Shown piece by piece: positions 54,032-64,000 of a stretch of DNA of 64,000 nt (positions are counted from its first letter, which is position 1; the number at the start of each line of letters is the position of its first letter). A program made the position numbers and the translations under genes. Origin of the DNA: Drosophila miranda (taxonomy: Eukaryota; Arthropoda; Insecta; Diptera; Drosophilidae); the NCBI RefSeq assembly GCF_003369915.1, contig NW_022881603.1:24102264-24166263 (forward strand), given 5' to 3'. A model generated the notes under the pieces. It saw nothing but the letters and a program-made list of their open reading frames with translations. It was not told where the DNA came from and did not search any database.

Positions 54032-55575
54032 ATGCCACAAGAAGGGGGTAGTCGACAGTATCATACGCGATCACGCGTAAACAAAACAGTGGACCAGATA
54101 GGAGAAGTGTCAGGGGCGATGTTTGATCAAGATCGGGAGGAACTTGGAGCTGTGGGTGGGTTGCCAAGAACACCGGTCCAGGCCAGGTCAGAAGAATGGC
54201 CAATGTCCGATCCTACACCCACGCTTGCTTCCGAACTGGCATCAGCAGTCAACGTATCGTTGGCTCAGGCTCATGCGACACACAGGGCAGCGAACACTGA
54301 CTCGATTAGTCGGGTGTTGCAGGAGGAGTTGCGTAAGGGGTTTATCGAGATGATGCACCAACTCAACGAGGTACTCCAGCCGGTTAGACAGCTGCAGCAG
54401 CAGAAGGAACCGCAGCGGGAGGAGGTTCACCACGAGCAGGAGTATCGAGGAGCAATCCCGAAAAGGAAGCCGTCTAGCACGACTGATGCGCCGATTCCGC
54501 CACCAAAACCATTTTTGGCTCGCTCGGGGCGAGGTGGTATTGGTCCGGAACCGTCTTCAGGAGTAGGACCGACCGCATCCAGTGAGCAGCATCAACGGGG
54601 TGGGCATCAAGCGCGAAATTGGCGAAACCCGATAGCACTCAGACACTCGGGTCAGGGTCGTGGCGAGGGTAGGAGAGCTGGTGGGATTCCTCGAGAAAAT
54701 CCGCATCCAAATCCCCCGGGTTATAGACCTTGGCCACGGTGGGGCCGAGTCGAAAAATGGGACGTGACGTTCGACGGATACAGCAACAAAATGACAGTCG
54801 AGGATTTTGTGTGCCGAATTGAATTCCTACAAGCCCAATGCCGCTGTCCGTGGGATGAAGTTCTAAAGGGATTTCATCACCTGGTTACAGGAAACGCGCG
54901 GGAATGGTACTGGCAGTACATCCGTGATCATGGCGGTGGTGTTTGTCAGGAACTAAGGGGCGACTTAATTTCTCGATTCCGAGGCACGGCGTCCGAGTTC
55001 GACCGCATGAGAGAACTGCGAGAAAGAATGCAGCGGTCAAACGAGAGTGTGGAAGACTTTTTCCATGTCATGAGAAAGCTCGCGTCGAGGTTGGAGATGC
55101 CACCACCTGAAAAGGAGATGGTAAAAATCGTCAAAAGGGCACTCACAGATGAGATAGCGAGTTTCGTCTACGGCTTACGGGTTTATTCCTTAGACCAACT
55201 GCGGGATGAGTGCGTGGAAATAGAGGCACATCTGAAGAGGAAGGCTCGATCTTCGTGGCGAGGAGCACCCAAAGCCACAAAGCGAACGTCAGCGAGGTCG
55301 CGCAGGATCGGTCGATTAGCGATGAAGAGGCAGAGGTCATTGAGGAAGCGCAAGTGACACAGCGTGTTCCACAGAAGTTGATTTGCTGGAACTGCGGGCA
55401 GACCGATCATGGCTTTAGGGACTGTATGGCATCGGAGAGGCGAATTTTCTGCTACCGGTGTGGAAAGCCCGATGCATATTGTCCAACCTGTCCGAATTGC
55501 GCGGGAAACGTGAAGAGGGGTGCGATCCAAGCAGGCGAATCACGCTCACAGAAGGGGCCTGCGCAGAGAAAGTAG
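54032..55575 (+). pseudogene. gag of the Osvaldo-like element, frameshifted
   Basis: ATG at 54032 (MPQEGGSRQYHTRSRVNK). After a Pro/Gln-rich region comes a capsid-like domain from about residue 240 (WDVTFDGYSNKMTVEDFVCR; NAREWYWQYIRD; ESVEDFFHVMRKL). The frame closes at 55357, while the expected continuation (VAQDRSISDEEAEV) lies in another frame, so a shift occurred at about 55290. Two zinc knuckles follow (CWNCGQTDHGFRDC; CYRCGKPDAYCPTC). Stop at 55573-55575. Confidence 0.8.
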
Positions 55576-55589
55576 AAGAAAATAAAAAT

Positions 55590-58500
55590 GAATTAGATAG
55601 AAGAGCGCTTATCATATGAAGAGCGCTTAAGAAATTATTTAGAAACCAGAAATAGAATATTTTCTGAACTACGAGTGGATGGTATGCGAGCACTGTCGGT
55701 GCGGGTGAGGAAGGCGAGATCCCGGTTTAAGCAAAGGCGAGCTATGAGGAGGCAGGTGATTGCTTCAGTAAAGCGTTGTTGCAAGAAAGACCCGAGAGTT
55801 TTCGCAGAAATCTCGATAATTGGCGAGTCCGTGCGAGGCCTGTTGGATTCAGGCGCTACACACAGCATGCTAGGGTGTAATGGTCAGGAATTCCTGGAGA
55901 AGCTGGGCGTGGAGGCTCGTCGATATTCTTCTATAGTGAAGGTAGCGAATGGGGAAGATCGCGCAATCGTTGGCCGAGTAGAATTTCCGGTGAAATACAA
56001 GGGGGAGGTAAAAAGATTAACGTTTTTCGTATGCCCTTTCTTGGAACAGGAAATTTACTTGGGGGTAGACTTTTGGCGGGTATTCTCATTGGCTCCTGAG
56101 GTGATGGGAGAAGGTCCAGTAGGGGCATCCCACAGATTAGTGGAAGAAGTGCTGGCTGATCAAGTCGCTCACTATGTGGAAGGCCCGGAGAAGGACATAG
56201 TGCAGGAAGAATGGGAGTTGTCAGAAGAGCAAAAGGCAGCCTTGGATTAGGTGAAGGCAGAGTTTCTGACTTTCGAAGCCGTAGGCCTGGGGAGGACGTC
56301 GAGAGAGACTCACAAAATTCAGGTGGTAGAGAAGGCCGAGCCTGTGAAGGATCGACATTACCCGCTGTCGCCAGCTATGCAGGAAGTGGTGTGTGGTGAG
56401 GTGGACAAAATGTTGGCTTTGGGAGTCATCGAGTACAGTGATAGTCCGTGGAGCAACCGTACCACCGTGGTGAGAAGGCCGGGCAAAAATCGTTTCTGTC
56501 TCGATGCCCGAAAGCTTAACAAAGTAACCATCCAGGACGCTTACCCACTTCCTAGCATCGAGGGGATTTTGTCGCGTCTCGATCAGACTATATATATCTC
56601 CAGCGTCGACTTAAAATTCGCTTTTTGGCAAATCGAGCTGGACGAGCAGAGTCGACCATATATGGCGTTCACGGTGCCGGGACGGCCTCTGTACCAGTTC
56701 CGTATGATGCCCTTTGGCCTCTGCAACGCCGCACAACGCCTATGTAGACTGGTCGATAAGGTGATTCCGGTTGAAATGCGTTCAAACGTCTATGCGTATC
56801 TCGACGACTTGCTGATTATAGCTGAGGACTTCCAAAGGCACGTGAAGATTCTGCGACAGGTTGCAAATTTAACGATAGGGCTGAGCAAATCTCATTTTTG
56901 CTATAAAAACATTAAATACCTGGGATTTATAGTGGGAGGAGGAGCGCTGAAGATGGATCCGGATCGTGTGTCGGCCATTTTGCGCATTCCCGAGCCGCGA
57001 TCTGTTCGAGAATTGCGTAGTTTCCTGGGAACTGCGGGCTGGTACCGGCGCTTTATGAAAAACGAGGGGGAACACCGAAACTCTACAGTTATACCCGATA
57101 CTAAGTCAGTATGGCTCTCCTCCGGCAGACGCTGCTAATATTAAACGACACGACAAAGAGTGCGTGCGAGAGAGACAGAAAATCAGTCTGAGCGTGACGT
57201 TGGGCGCTGCGTAGCCACTGCAAATTGATTTGTTCCTTTTGGCTATAAAAATTATCTGATCTGGTCCAGATTCAGCAATCTGATAGATATGGTCGTTATC
57301 TATGATTCTGCGTTTTTAGTTTTCTCGAATCTGCAATATTGTGGATGCAACAGATTTTCGTCTTTTGTGGGGGCGGAAGAGGGTGGGGCGAAATTCTGAG
57401 ATATACGTTTTATAGTGAGATCTAACAGAAGTGCGGATACCAAATTTGGTTACTCTAGCCTTAATAGTCTCTGAGATTTGTGGATGCCCCAGATTTTCGT
57501 CCTTTGCGGGGGCGGAAGGGGGTGTAGCGAAATTTGGACACGAAACGGTCAAGGTCCGATATCACAGGAGTGTGGATACCAAATTTGGTTGCTCTGGCTC
57601 TTATAGGTTCTGAGATCCTTGAACTCATATTTTGCAATTGGCAAAACCGACCATGAAACCTGTGTGTTAGAGAGAGACAGAGCGAGAAAGAATGAAATTG
57701 CTTTCTTGATTCTGGCTATAATAATTATACGCTCTGGTTGAGATCTTACATTCTAAAACATATAGTCATCCTCTACGATTCTGCGTTTTTGGTTTTATCG
57801 TATCTTTAAAAATGTGGATGCCACAGATTTTCGTCCTTTGTGGGAGCGGAAGTGAGCGGGGCGAAGTTTTGAAATATTTTGTAGCAGCGACATATCACAG
57901 AAGTCTGGATCCAAAACATCGTTACTCTAGCTCTTATAGTCTTTGAGCACTAGGCGCTGAAGGGGACGGACAGACGGACGGACGGACGGACGGACGGACA
58001 GACGGACAGACGGACAGACAGACATGGCTCAATCGACTCGGCTATTGATGCTGATCAATAATATATATACTTTATGGGGTCGGAAACGATTCCTTCTGGA
58101 CGTTACACACATCCACTTTTACCACAAATCTAATATACCCCAATACTCATTTTGAGTATCGGGTATAACTATGCTGAGATGGCCGGTCCGCTCACAGACG
58201 CCCTGAAAAAGTCGGGAAATGGAAAGTTTAAATTGACGGAGGAGGCAAAACGAGCCATGGGGGAGCTAAAAGCTGCACTCACCTCGGCACCAGTCCTGGT
58301 ACACGCGGATTTCAAGCGGCACGTCTACATACAGTGCGACGCCTCACATTATGGGGTAGGAGCCGTACTCTTCCAACGGAATGACGAGCAGAACGAGAGG
58401 CCCATAGCGTTTTTCTCTGCCAAACTGAATTGCCACCAAAAAAAATACTCGGTGACAGAGAAGGAGTGTCTGGCAGCCCTCATGGCGATCCTTAAGTTCC

Positions 58501-59836
58501 GTCCGTACGTAGAGCTTATGCCGTTTACAGTCATAACTGACCACGCCAGTCTCAAATGGCTCATGACCATGAAGAACCTGGATGGTCCCTTGGCTCGTTG
58601 GTCCCTTCAACTGCAGGCCTTCGATTTCGGCATAGAACACCGGAAAGGAGCGGACAATGTAGTGGCAGATCCATTGTCGCGCAGTATTGAAGAGCTGGAA
58701 GTGGATCCGAGTAGTATCCTGGGTTTTGAAACGGTGGAGTTTGAATCTGGAGAATATCAGGAGTTAAGGAAGGAAATAACGGAGAACCAAGACCGCTTAC
58801 CTGATCTCCAGATTGTTGACGGCATGATATTCAAGCGCATGCGCTTTGAACGATTGGATGATCAATTGGAGGGCACCGTCTGGAAATTGTGGGTTCGCTG
58901 ACGGCCGCGTTGATAGACAAAGCACATTCGGAAGAGAAGACAGCGCACCGGCCGAACATGGCGATAGAGGTGCGGGATTATATCCGACGGTGCACCGTGT
59001 GCAAGGAGTCGAAAGCGCCTAATTATCGGATGCAGGTCGGGATGGGGCAAGAAGTGGTCACTGAGCGCCCGTTCCAAAAACTTTATATTGATTTTTTCGG
59101 CAAATATCCGCGGTCAAAGAACGGTCAGGCGTGGATATTTATTGTAGTTGACCAGTTCTCGAAGTTCACATTCCTAAAGACCATGACCAAGGCCACAGCA
59201 AAGGAAGTTGTAAGATTCCTCGTTCACGAGGTGTTTTACAAGTTTGGAGTGCCGGAGATGATTCATTCGGACAATGGGGCTCAGTTCGTCTCGAAAACTT
59301 TTAAGGAGATGACCGATGCATTCGGAGTCACTCATATGAGGACGCCAGTGTATTCTCCGCAGAGTAACGCAGCCGAACGCGTGAATCGCACAGTACTCAG
59401 CGCGATTCGGGCGTATCTGGAAGACGATCACCGGGACTGGGATGTGCATCTGCCGGAGATAGAACTGGCTATTAGGAACTCGGTTTACGAGGCGACAGGC
59501 GTAACACCATTCTTTGCAGTCTTCGGGCAGCAAATGTATTTGCATGGGTCATGCTACAAGCTGGCAAAGCGACTGCGGTCAATCGGCGAGCATGACATAT
59601 CGCTGCTGGAGGGTCAGGACAAGCGACAACTCATCCAAGAGAGGATTCGCTCTAGTGTACATCAGGCATACGAGCGTAGTAGGGTAAGGTACAACCAGCG
59701 AGCTCGGGTGTTTTACGCGAGGCCGGGACAAGAGGTATTCCGCCGAAATTTTATCCTTAGTGACTTCGGAAAAGGCTTTAATGCCAAGTTCGCGCGCAAA
59801 TTCATCCGATGCCGGGTAGTGAAGCCAGGACCTTAA
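55590..59836 (+). pseudogene. pol of the Osvaldo-like element (PR-RT-RNaseH-IN), interrupted
   Basis: Protease: GLLDSGATHSML (active-site DSG). A TAG at 56248-56250 interrupts ALD/VKAEF. RT: FCLDARKLNKVT, SVDLKFAFWQIELDE, MPFGLCNA and catalytic YLDDLL at about 56791-56808. A DINE at 57063-58168 falls in the linker after GWYRRFMKN; the frame resumes as YAEMAGPLTDAL. RNase H: IQCDASHYGVGAVLF, TEKECLAAL, VITDHASLKW, VADPLSR. A frame change near 58895 removes part of the HHCC finger. Integrase: YIDFFG, IHSDNGAQF and SNAAERVNRT keep the D, D, E triad. Stop at 59834-59836. Confidence 0.88.
57063..58168 (-). mobile_element. DINE-1-like element splitting pol
   Basis: From CGAGGGGGAAC to CGGGTATAA on the plus strand. 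The bases GTTGTGAGTTGCTGCGGA of the terminal hairpin are missing. Removing the element restores an open pol frame across the junction, so it inserted after the retroelement was established. Confidence 0.93.
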
Positions 59837-60022
59837 CGGCCGTCCCATAGGAGTGTACCACGCCAAAGACCTGAGAATTTAGTGAGGTGTGGGTGTGGCC
59901 TACGTTGGGCGCGGCAGAAGAATGCAGGGCACGCCGGCGTGTGCTCAATAGTGTTCCGGAATCCGGTGGGCATGCCCACGCGTATGTTGTCCCTCCTGGG
60001 ACTGACGACATACTCGTGGTGG
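59837..60022 (+). other. Region between pol and the 3' LTR
   Basis: About 186 bases without an ORF. No clear polypurine tract next to the LTR (ends CTCGTGGTGG). An envelope gene, if the family has one, is absent. Confidence 0.5.
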
Positions 60023-61538
60023 TGTTCCAGTCCCATATATATTATACATATATATTATATGTATTAGTAAGGGAAAAAGGGGATAAATAGGAGTGAAAAT
60101 ATTAGAAAACGTGGATTGGATTATGGAAATCGTGGAGCGTGGACCGAAGAGTAACGTCGAAATTTGAAATTTTGTGCTTAAAACAGAAAGTTTGAAGTGA
60201 GTACAGAAAAAGGGCGAGAAAATAGGTTGTAATGCAGAAAATTTTACTCACAGCCCGCAAGGAATATAGCCACCAGAACCGGGCCAGAAGGTTTCCTGGA
60301 GAGGAACACTGGAGTTCGAGAAAGTCGACTGCAGAGAAGAAGACTGTCCAACGGAACCTGAGTGAGTTCGTTCCAGTTGCGCGTGTGTGAGCCAAGTAGC
60401 GCGGGACGTGTGAAGGGGGAGGGTGAAAGAGGACGATTTAGCTGCCAGGGCGATTCTAGCCACACCGCACGATCGTTGCATCGCCTTCCAGTGCGTGCCA
60501 CACGTTTGGTCTCGTTCACCACGTAAAAGCCCGAAACCCTATTTACACACACACACGCGCACTCGTATACACGGACCTATATAAATTTAGGGTTGACCGG
60601 CCACGGCCAGCGATCGCCCGCGTCGTTTGCACTTAAAGGAAAAAAAAAACATAATCCGCACTCCAAACACCGTTCCACAGTAAAAGTTATTTTGTTCTGT
60701 GTGTTGTCCTTTATTTAGTATTTAGTATTAGCTTAAACCGTTTAACGTAAAATCTTGGCCATTGAAAAAAATATGTAAAAACACCAACACCTTTCACGAA
60801 CCTAAATCTGCGATCAGCTGCTCAGTTCCAGAACATTACCCCTTAGTGGGTGACGCGGGGGTCCCATCAGTCCACCGTATTTGGTCGAGCGATTTGTGGA
60901 AAAATATTGTTTATTGTTTATGTCCCGGGGACCCTTAACAAGAGCTCTTGGTAGGTTAAGTCTCCGTAGGGGCCCGAGTTAAATTAACTCCCGTAAAACT
61001 GGATCCACTCATCTACACATATTCCATTACGTATGGGTGAGGGTATCCCTGTTGGTTGAACGAAATTTCAGCAGTTATTTCCGTGTTTGCCTTTGTGTCG
61101 AACGTTTTGGTGTTTCTTTTTGGTTAGTGATAATTTGGAGTATTTATTTATGAGAAAGATGAAATTGTCAATTTATAATTATTAAAGCTTGTGTTTATAC
61201 TGAAGCATGATGCCGTAAATTTAAAATAGTGGGAGGACGCGTGGCGTAAGCCATGGATTAGGCCAGCCGTTACCGTTCCAGCAGAGGGTGGCCAAAATGA
61301 ACGTTGTGTTTGGTCACAGGTAGGGCGGGCGCGCGAAGTGATACCACCCAAGCTTCACCCACTTGATAGCCGTCTGTTTATGATTTTCTTTGTTGTTGTT
61401 AGGTTGTTGTTAGTTTTGATGTCCCGAGAAGTAGTATGTCTCCTTTTTTGTCTACATTTGGCGGGCAAGGGGAACTACCCAGCCCTGGGGTCGACAGCTA
61501 GCCGGCATTGCCCTCTGGGAAACAAGCAAAGTGTAACA
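60023..61538 (+). repeat. 3' LTR (1516 bp)
   Basis: Same ends as the 5' LTR, with about 110 bases missing near the start. Followed not by the expected target duplication but by Sgf29 5' UTR sequence (CCAGAAGATTTTGCC), a sign of rearrangement. Confidence 0.88.
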
Positions 61539-61800
61539 CCAGAAGATTTTGCCGCCAACAACAATATAAATGCTACATCGATATTTTGGCATGCAATAGT
61601 TACGCATCGACGCGTTTCAGACGATTCTTTTTGTTTGTTTACAAAAATTGACAATTGAAAATAAAAATTATTAACAAAATGCCACTAACTGCAGAGAGTG
61701 CAGCTCAGCAGATTCAGGTAAGCCAAGATAATGACAGAAAGTAATAAAATTAACTTGATGCATCTCCCGTAGGATCGCCTGAAAGATATTCAACAACAGA
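61539..61800 (+). pseudogene. Sgf29: Sgf29 N-terminal part (5' UTR, exon 1, start of exon 2), inverted
   Basis: ATG at 61679 opens MPLTAESAAQQIQ, then GT at 61718 and AG at 61772. Exon 2 starts DRLKDIQQQ and stops at CAACAACAGA (61800), where an inverted LTR begins. The continuation of exon 2 (IHIVGEERRRAEN) is on the opposite strand at 51305. The 5' UTR holds CATCGATATTT (DRE-like) at about 61576. This is an Sgf29 start turned around relative to its C-terminus. Confidence 0.8.
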
Positions 61801-62541
61801 TGTTACACTTATCTTGTTTCCCAGAGGCCGACCCCAGGGCTGGTTAGTTCCCCTTGCCCGCCAAATGTAGACAAAAAAGGAGACATACTACTTCTCGGGA
61901 CATCAAAACTAACAACAACCTAAAGACAAAGAAATCATAAACAGACGGCTATCAAGTGGGTGAAGCTTGGATGTTATCACTTCGCGCGCCCGCCCTACCT
62001 GTGACCAAACACAACGTTCATTTTGGCCACCCTCTGCTGGAACGGTAACGGCTGGCCTAATCCATGGCTTACGCCACGCGCCCTCCCTCTATTTTAATTT
62101 ACTGCATCATGCTTCAGTATATATCCAAGCTTTAATAATCATAAATTGACAATTTCATCTTTCTCATAAATAAATAGATATATTCCAAATTATCACTTAC
62201 CAAAAAGAAACACCAAAACGTTCGACACAAAGGCAAACACGGAAAATAACTGCTGAAACTTCGTTCAACCAACAGGGATACCCTCACCCATACGTAATGG
62301 AATATGTGTAGATGAGTGGATCCAGTTTTACGGGAGTTAATTTAACTCGGGCCCCTACGGAGACTTAACCTACCAAGAGCTCTTGTTAAGGGTCCCCGGG
62401 ACATAAACAATAAACAATATTTTTCCACAAATCGCTCGACCAAATACGGTGGACTGATGGGACCCCCGCGTCACCCACTAAGGGTTAATCTTCTGGAACT
62501 GAACAGCTGATCGCATATTTAGGTTCGTGAAAGGTGTTGGT
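61801..62541 (-). mobile_element. Inverted partial LTR of the Osvaldo-like family
   Basis: Reverse complement of the last 740 or so bases of the LTR (starts TGTTACACTT, matching the LTR end). It diverges from both other LTRs at several positions. Cut at 62541 by the next element. Confidence 0.85.
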
Positions 62542-62754
62542 CACTTCCTTTTCATCAGCGAGCGAAACCGGTCGTGTTTTTTCTTAACAGTCTGAAAAGT
62601 GACTTTTTCCAAGCAACAAAGGCTTAATTAAAAGTGATTGTAAAAATTGGATCATTGTTTATTTCATACAAATCTTCATCAATATATAAATTATTCCTCT
62701 TTTCATTTCCCAAAGGAGAGGTAAGTCTTTGGCAATCTGGTTAAACCAGCAAGT

Positions 62755-64000
62755 ATGGCGGACGCCGGTCACTCGGTGTCTGCCAAATTGAAACCCCCTG
62801 ATCAGGTGGCAAAAAGCGGCAAAATTCAAACCCAAAAAACAATAGCAAAAAACTTCAGTGCTTTGTGTTCAGGTGTGAAAGAGGACATATTCGACAGCTT
62901 GACTATCGAAAAGTACCCAGCAAAAAAGAAGCGCAAGGAACAAAAAAGCGACAACACCAATACAGACATAAATAACAAAATGCTGATAGGCGATGACAGT
63001 AACAAAATGGTGGAGGCTTCTGACGGTGTGACCGTTCACAATTCTCACACAAATGCCATAAATGGTTTTACTGGAAATACTGAAATGACTAAAACACTGA
63101 ATAAAAATACTAATCCGATTATAAACCCATCAAATGTAGGTATCGAAAGAGAAACAGTGTTGTATAGTGAGTGCCACATCGGTGATGCGGCTGTACTAGT
63201 ATCGACTAAGAACAGTACCATCTTCGAAAACAAAAACACCAAAAATGGCTTATTCTTTTTTGAAAAAATAAGACACCTTAAAATCAAAGGAATTAAAGAA
63301 ATCGTAGCTCTTGCGCCTACACTATACAAGATTTATTTTAAGGTTTTCAGCGAAGCAAATGATTTAGTTTTAAATGAGGAGTTAAAAAAAATGAATTTAG
63401 TGGTATTTATACCAAAAGACTATGTGGAATCCTATGGAGTTATTAAAGGGGTGCCCCTCGGTTTTTCTGAGAATGAAATTATGGATAATATTACTTCTAA
63501 CATCAAAATTAAGTCAATTGAAAGATTAGCAAGAAGGCAGAAAATTACAACCGATGACAACAACGAAACATTCAAGCTCATACCATTAGAAACAGTCAAA
63601 ATTGGTTTTGAGGGTTTTGAGGTTTAAGGTTTTCAGCGAAGCAAATGATTTAGTTTTAAATGAGGAGTTAAAAAAAATGAATTTAGTGGTATTTATACCA
63701 AAAGACTATGTGGAATCCTATGGAGTTATTAAAGGGGTGCCCCTCGGTTTTTCTGAGAATGAAATTATGGATAATATTACTTCTAACATCAAAATTAAGT
63801 CAATTGAAAGATTAGCAAGAAGGCAGAAAATTACAACCGATGATAACAACCAAACATTCAAGCTCATACCATTAGAAACAGTCAAAATTGGTTTTGAGGG
63901 TTCAGACATCCCAGAAAAGGTATCTCTTTTTGGGATATGTGGGATGAAAGTAAGCATATATGTTCCCAGAGTAAGGCAATGTTATAATTGTGGCAGACTT
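62755..64000 (+). pseudogene. ORF1 (gag-like nucleic-acid-binding protein), with internal duplication
   Basis: MADAGHSVSAKLKPPDQ opens a 290-codon frame ending at 63627. The N-terminal half is Lys/Asn-rich. The second half carries the conserved core of I/jockey-type ORF1 proteins (GVIKGVPLGFSENEI; IKSIERLARRQK; KIGFEG). A 286-bp tandem duplication (63340-63625 and 63626-63901) shifts the frame. The expected continuation (IPEKVSLFGICGMKV, then the first cysteines of a CCHC knuckle, RQCYNCGRL) follows the second unit. Without the duplication the frame would probably be continuous. Confidence 0.7.
63340..63901 (+). repeat. 286-bp tandem duplication in ORF1
   Basis: Two units starting AAGGTTTTCAGCGAAGC at 63340 and 63626, differing at only two or three bases (GACAACAACGAAACA against GATAACAACCAAACA). 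The junction adds about ten bases of filler (TTGAGGTTT). 286 is not a multiple of three. Confidence 0.9.

Larger units (their letters stand above)
51310..61538 (+). mobile_element. Osvaldo/Ulysses-like Ty3/gypsy LTR retroelement
   Basis: LTRs at 51310-52913 and 60023-61538 begin TGTTCCAGTCCC and end GTGTAACA. TGGCGCCCAA two bases after the 5' LTR is a tRNA-Lys-type primer site. Order: long leader, gag with CCHC, protease, RT, RNase H, integrase; no envelope ORF seen. TCTG (51306-51309) is the left target duplication; its partner is the inverted CAGA at 61797-61800. Without the DINE the element is about 9.1 kb. Long LTRs and the gene order recall Osvaldo and Ulysses; the family is not fixed. 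Confidence 0.88.
62542..64000 (+). mobile_element. I/jockey-type non-LTR retrotransposon, 5' part
   Basis: Starts CACTTCC directly at the LTR break. GGTCGTG lies 28 bases downstream, where the DPE of internal promoters of jockey- and I-type elements sits. A 213-base 5' UTR leads to ORF1 at 62755. The element continues beyond the window. Confidence 0.65.

Overview
This is eukaryotic DNA from a fruit fly, most likely an obscura-group Drosophila. Genes have short GT-AG introns, and at least seven transposon families occur, many nested inside one another. The recognisable host genes resemble SLC37 sugar-phosphate exchangers, ABCC (MRP-type) transporters, a ceramide-1-phosphate transfer protein and SGF29. 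From memory their D. melanogaster relatives lie on 2R (Muller C). That, with decayed genes, tandem duplication and dense transposons, would fit the D. miranda neo-Y, but species and chromosome are inference.

Layout. 1-3376: 3' part of a LOA-like non-LTR element. 3377-3688: remnant of a P-like element. 3697-6710: a foldback-type element (called R here; Galileo-like) carrying an inserted 1.1-kb unclassified transposon. 6711-16062: segment A, with an SLC37-like gene (+), an ABCC gene (-), two DINE-1-like elements and a piece of a CPTP-like gene. 16123-16859: first exon and 5' flank of the CPTP-like gene, broken by a 443-bp P-like element. 16860-27459: second R element, with a full-length LOA-like element in one arm, DINE copies and the same 1.1-kb transposon. 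27460-36853: segment B, a second copy of the SLC37 + ABCC block. 36854-50186: third R element inside a large interrupted palindrome, carrying DINE copies, a solo-LTR-like insertion and a defective gypsy-type retroelement. 50187-51309: the C-terminal two thirds of Sgf29. 51310-61538: a roughly 10-kb Osvaldo/Ulysses-like LTR retroelement. 61539-61800: the Sgf29 N-terminus in inverted orientation. 61801-62541: part of another LTR, inverted. 62542-64000: the 5' end of an I/jockey-type non-LTR element.

No host gene here looks intact. Both SLC37 and both ABCC copies share lesions that predate the duplication and have private ones that followed it. The CPTP-like gene is hit just after its start codon and cut at exon 2. 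Sgf29 is split by an LTR element and an inversion that can be traced through a 4-bp target-site duplication. The transposon order can be read from nesting: R first, then LOA, the 1.1-kb element and the LTR elements, then DINE-1-like elements among the latest.
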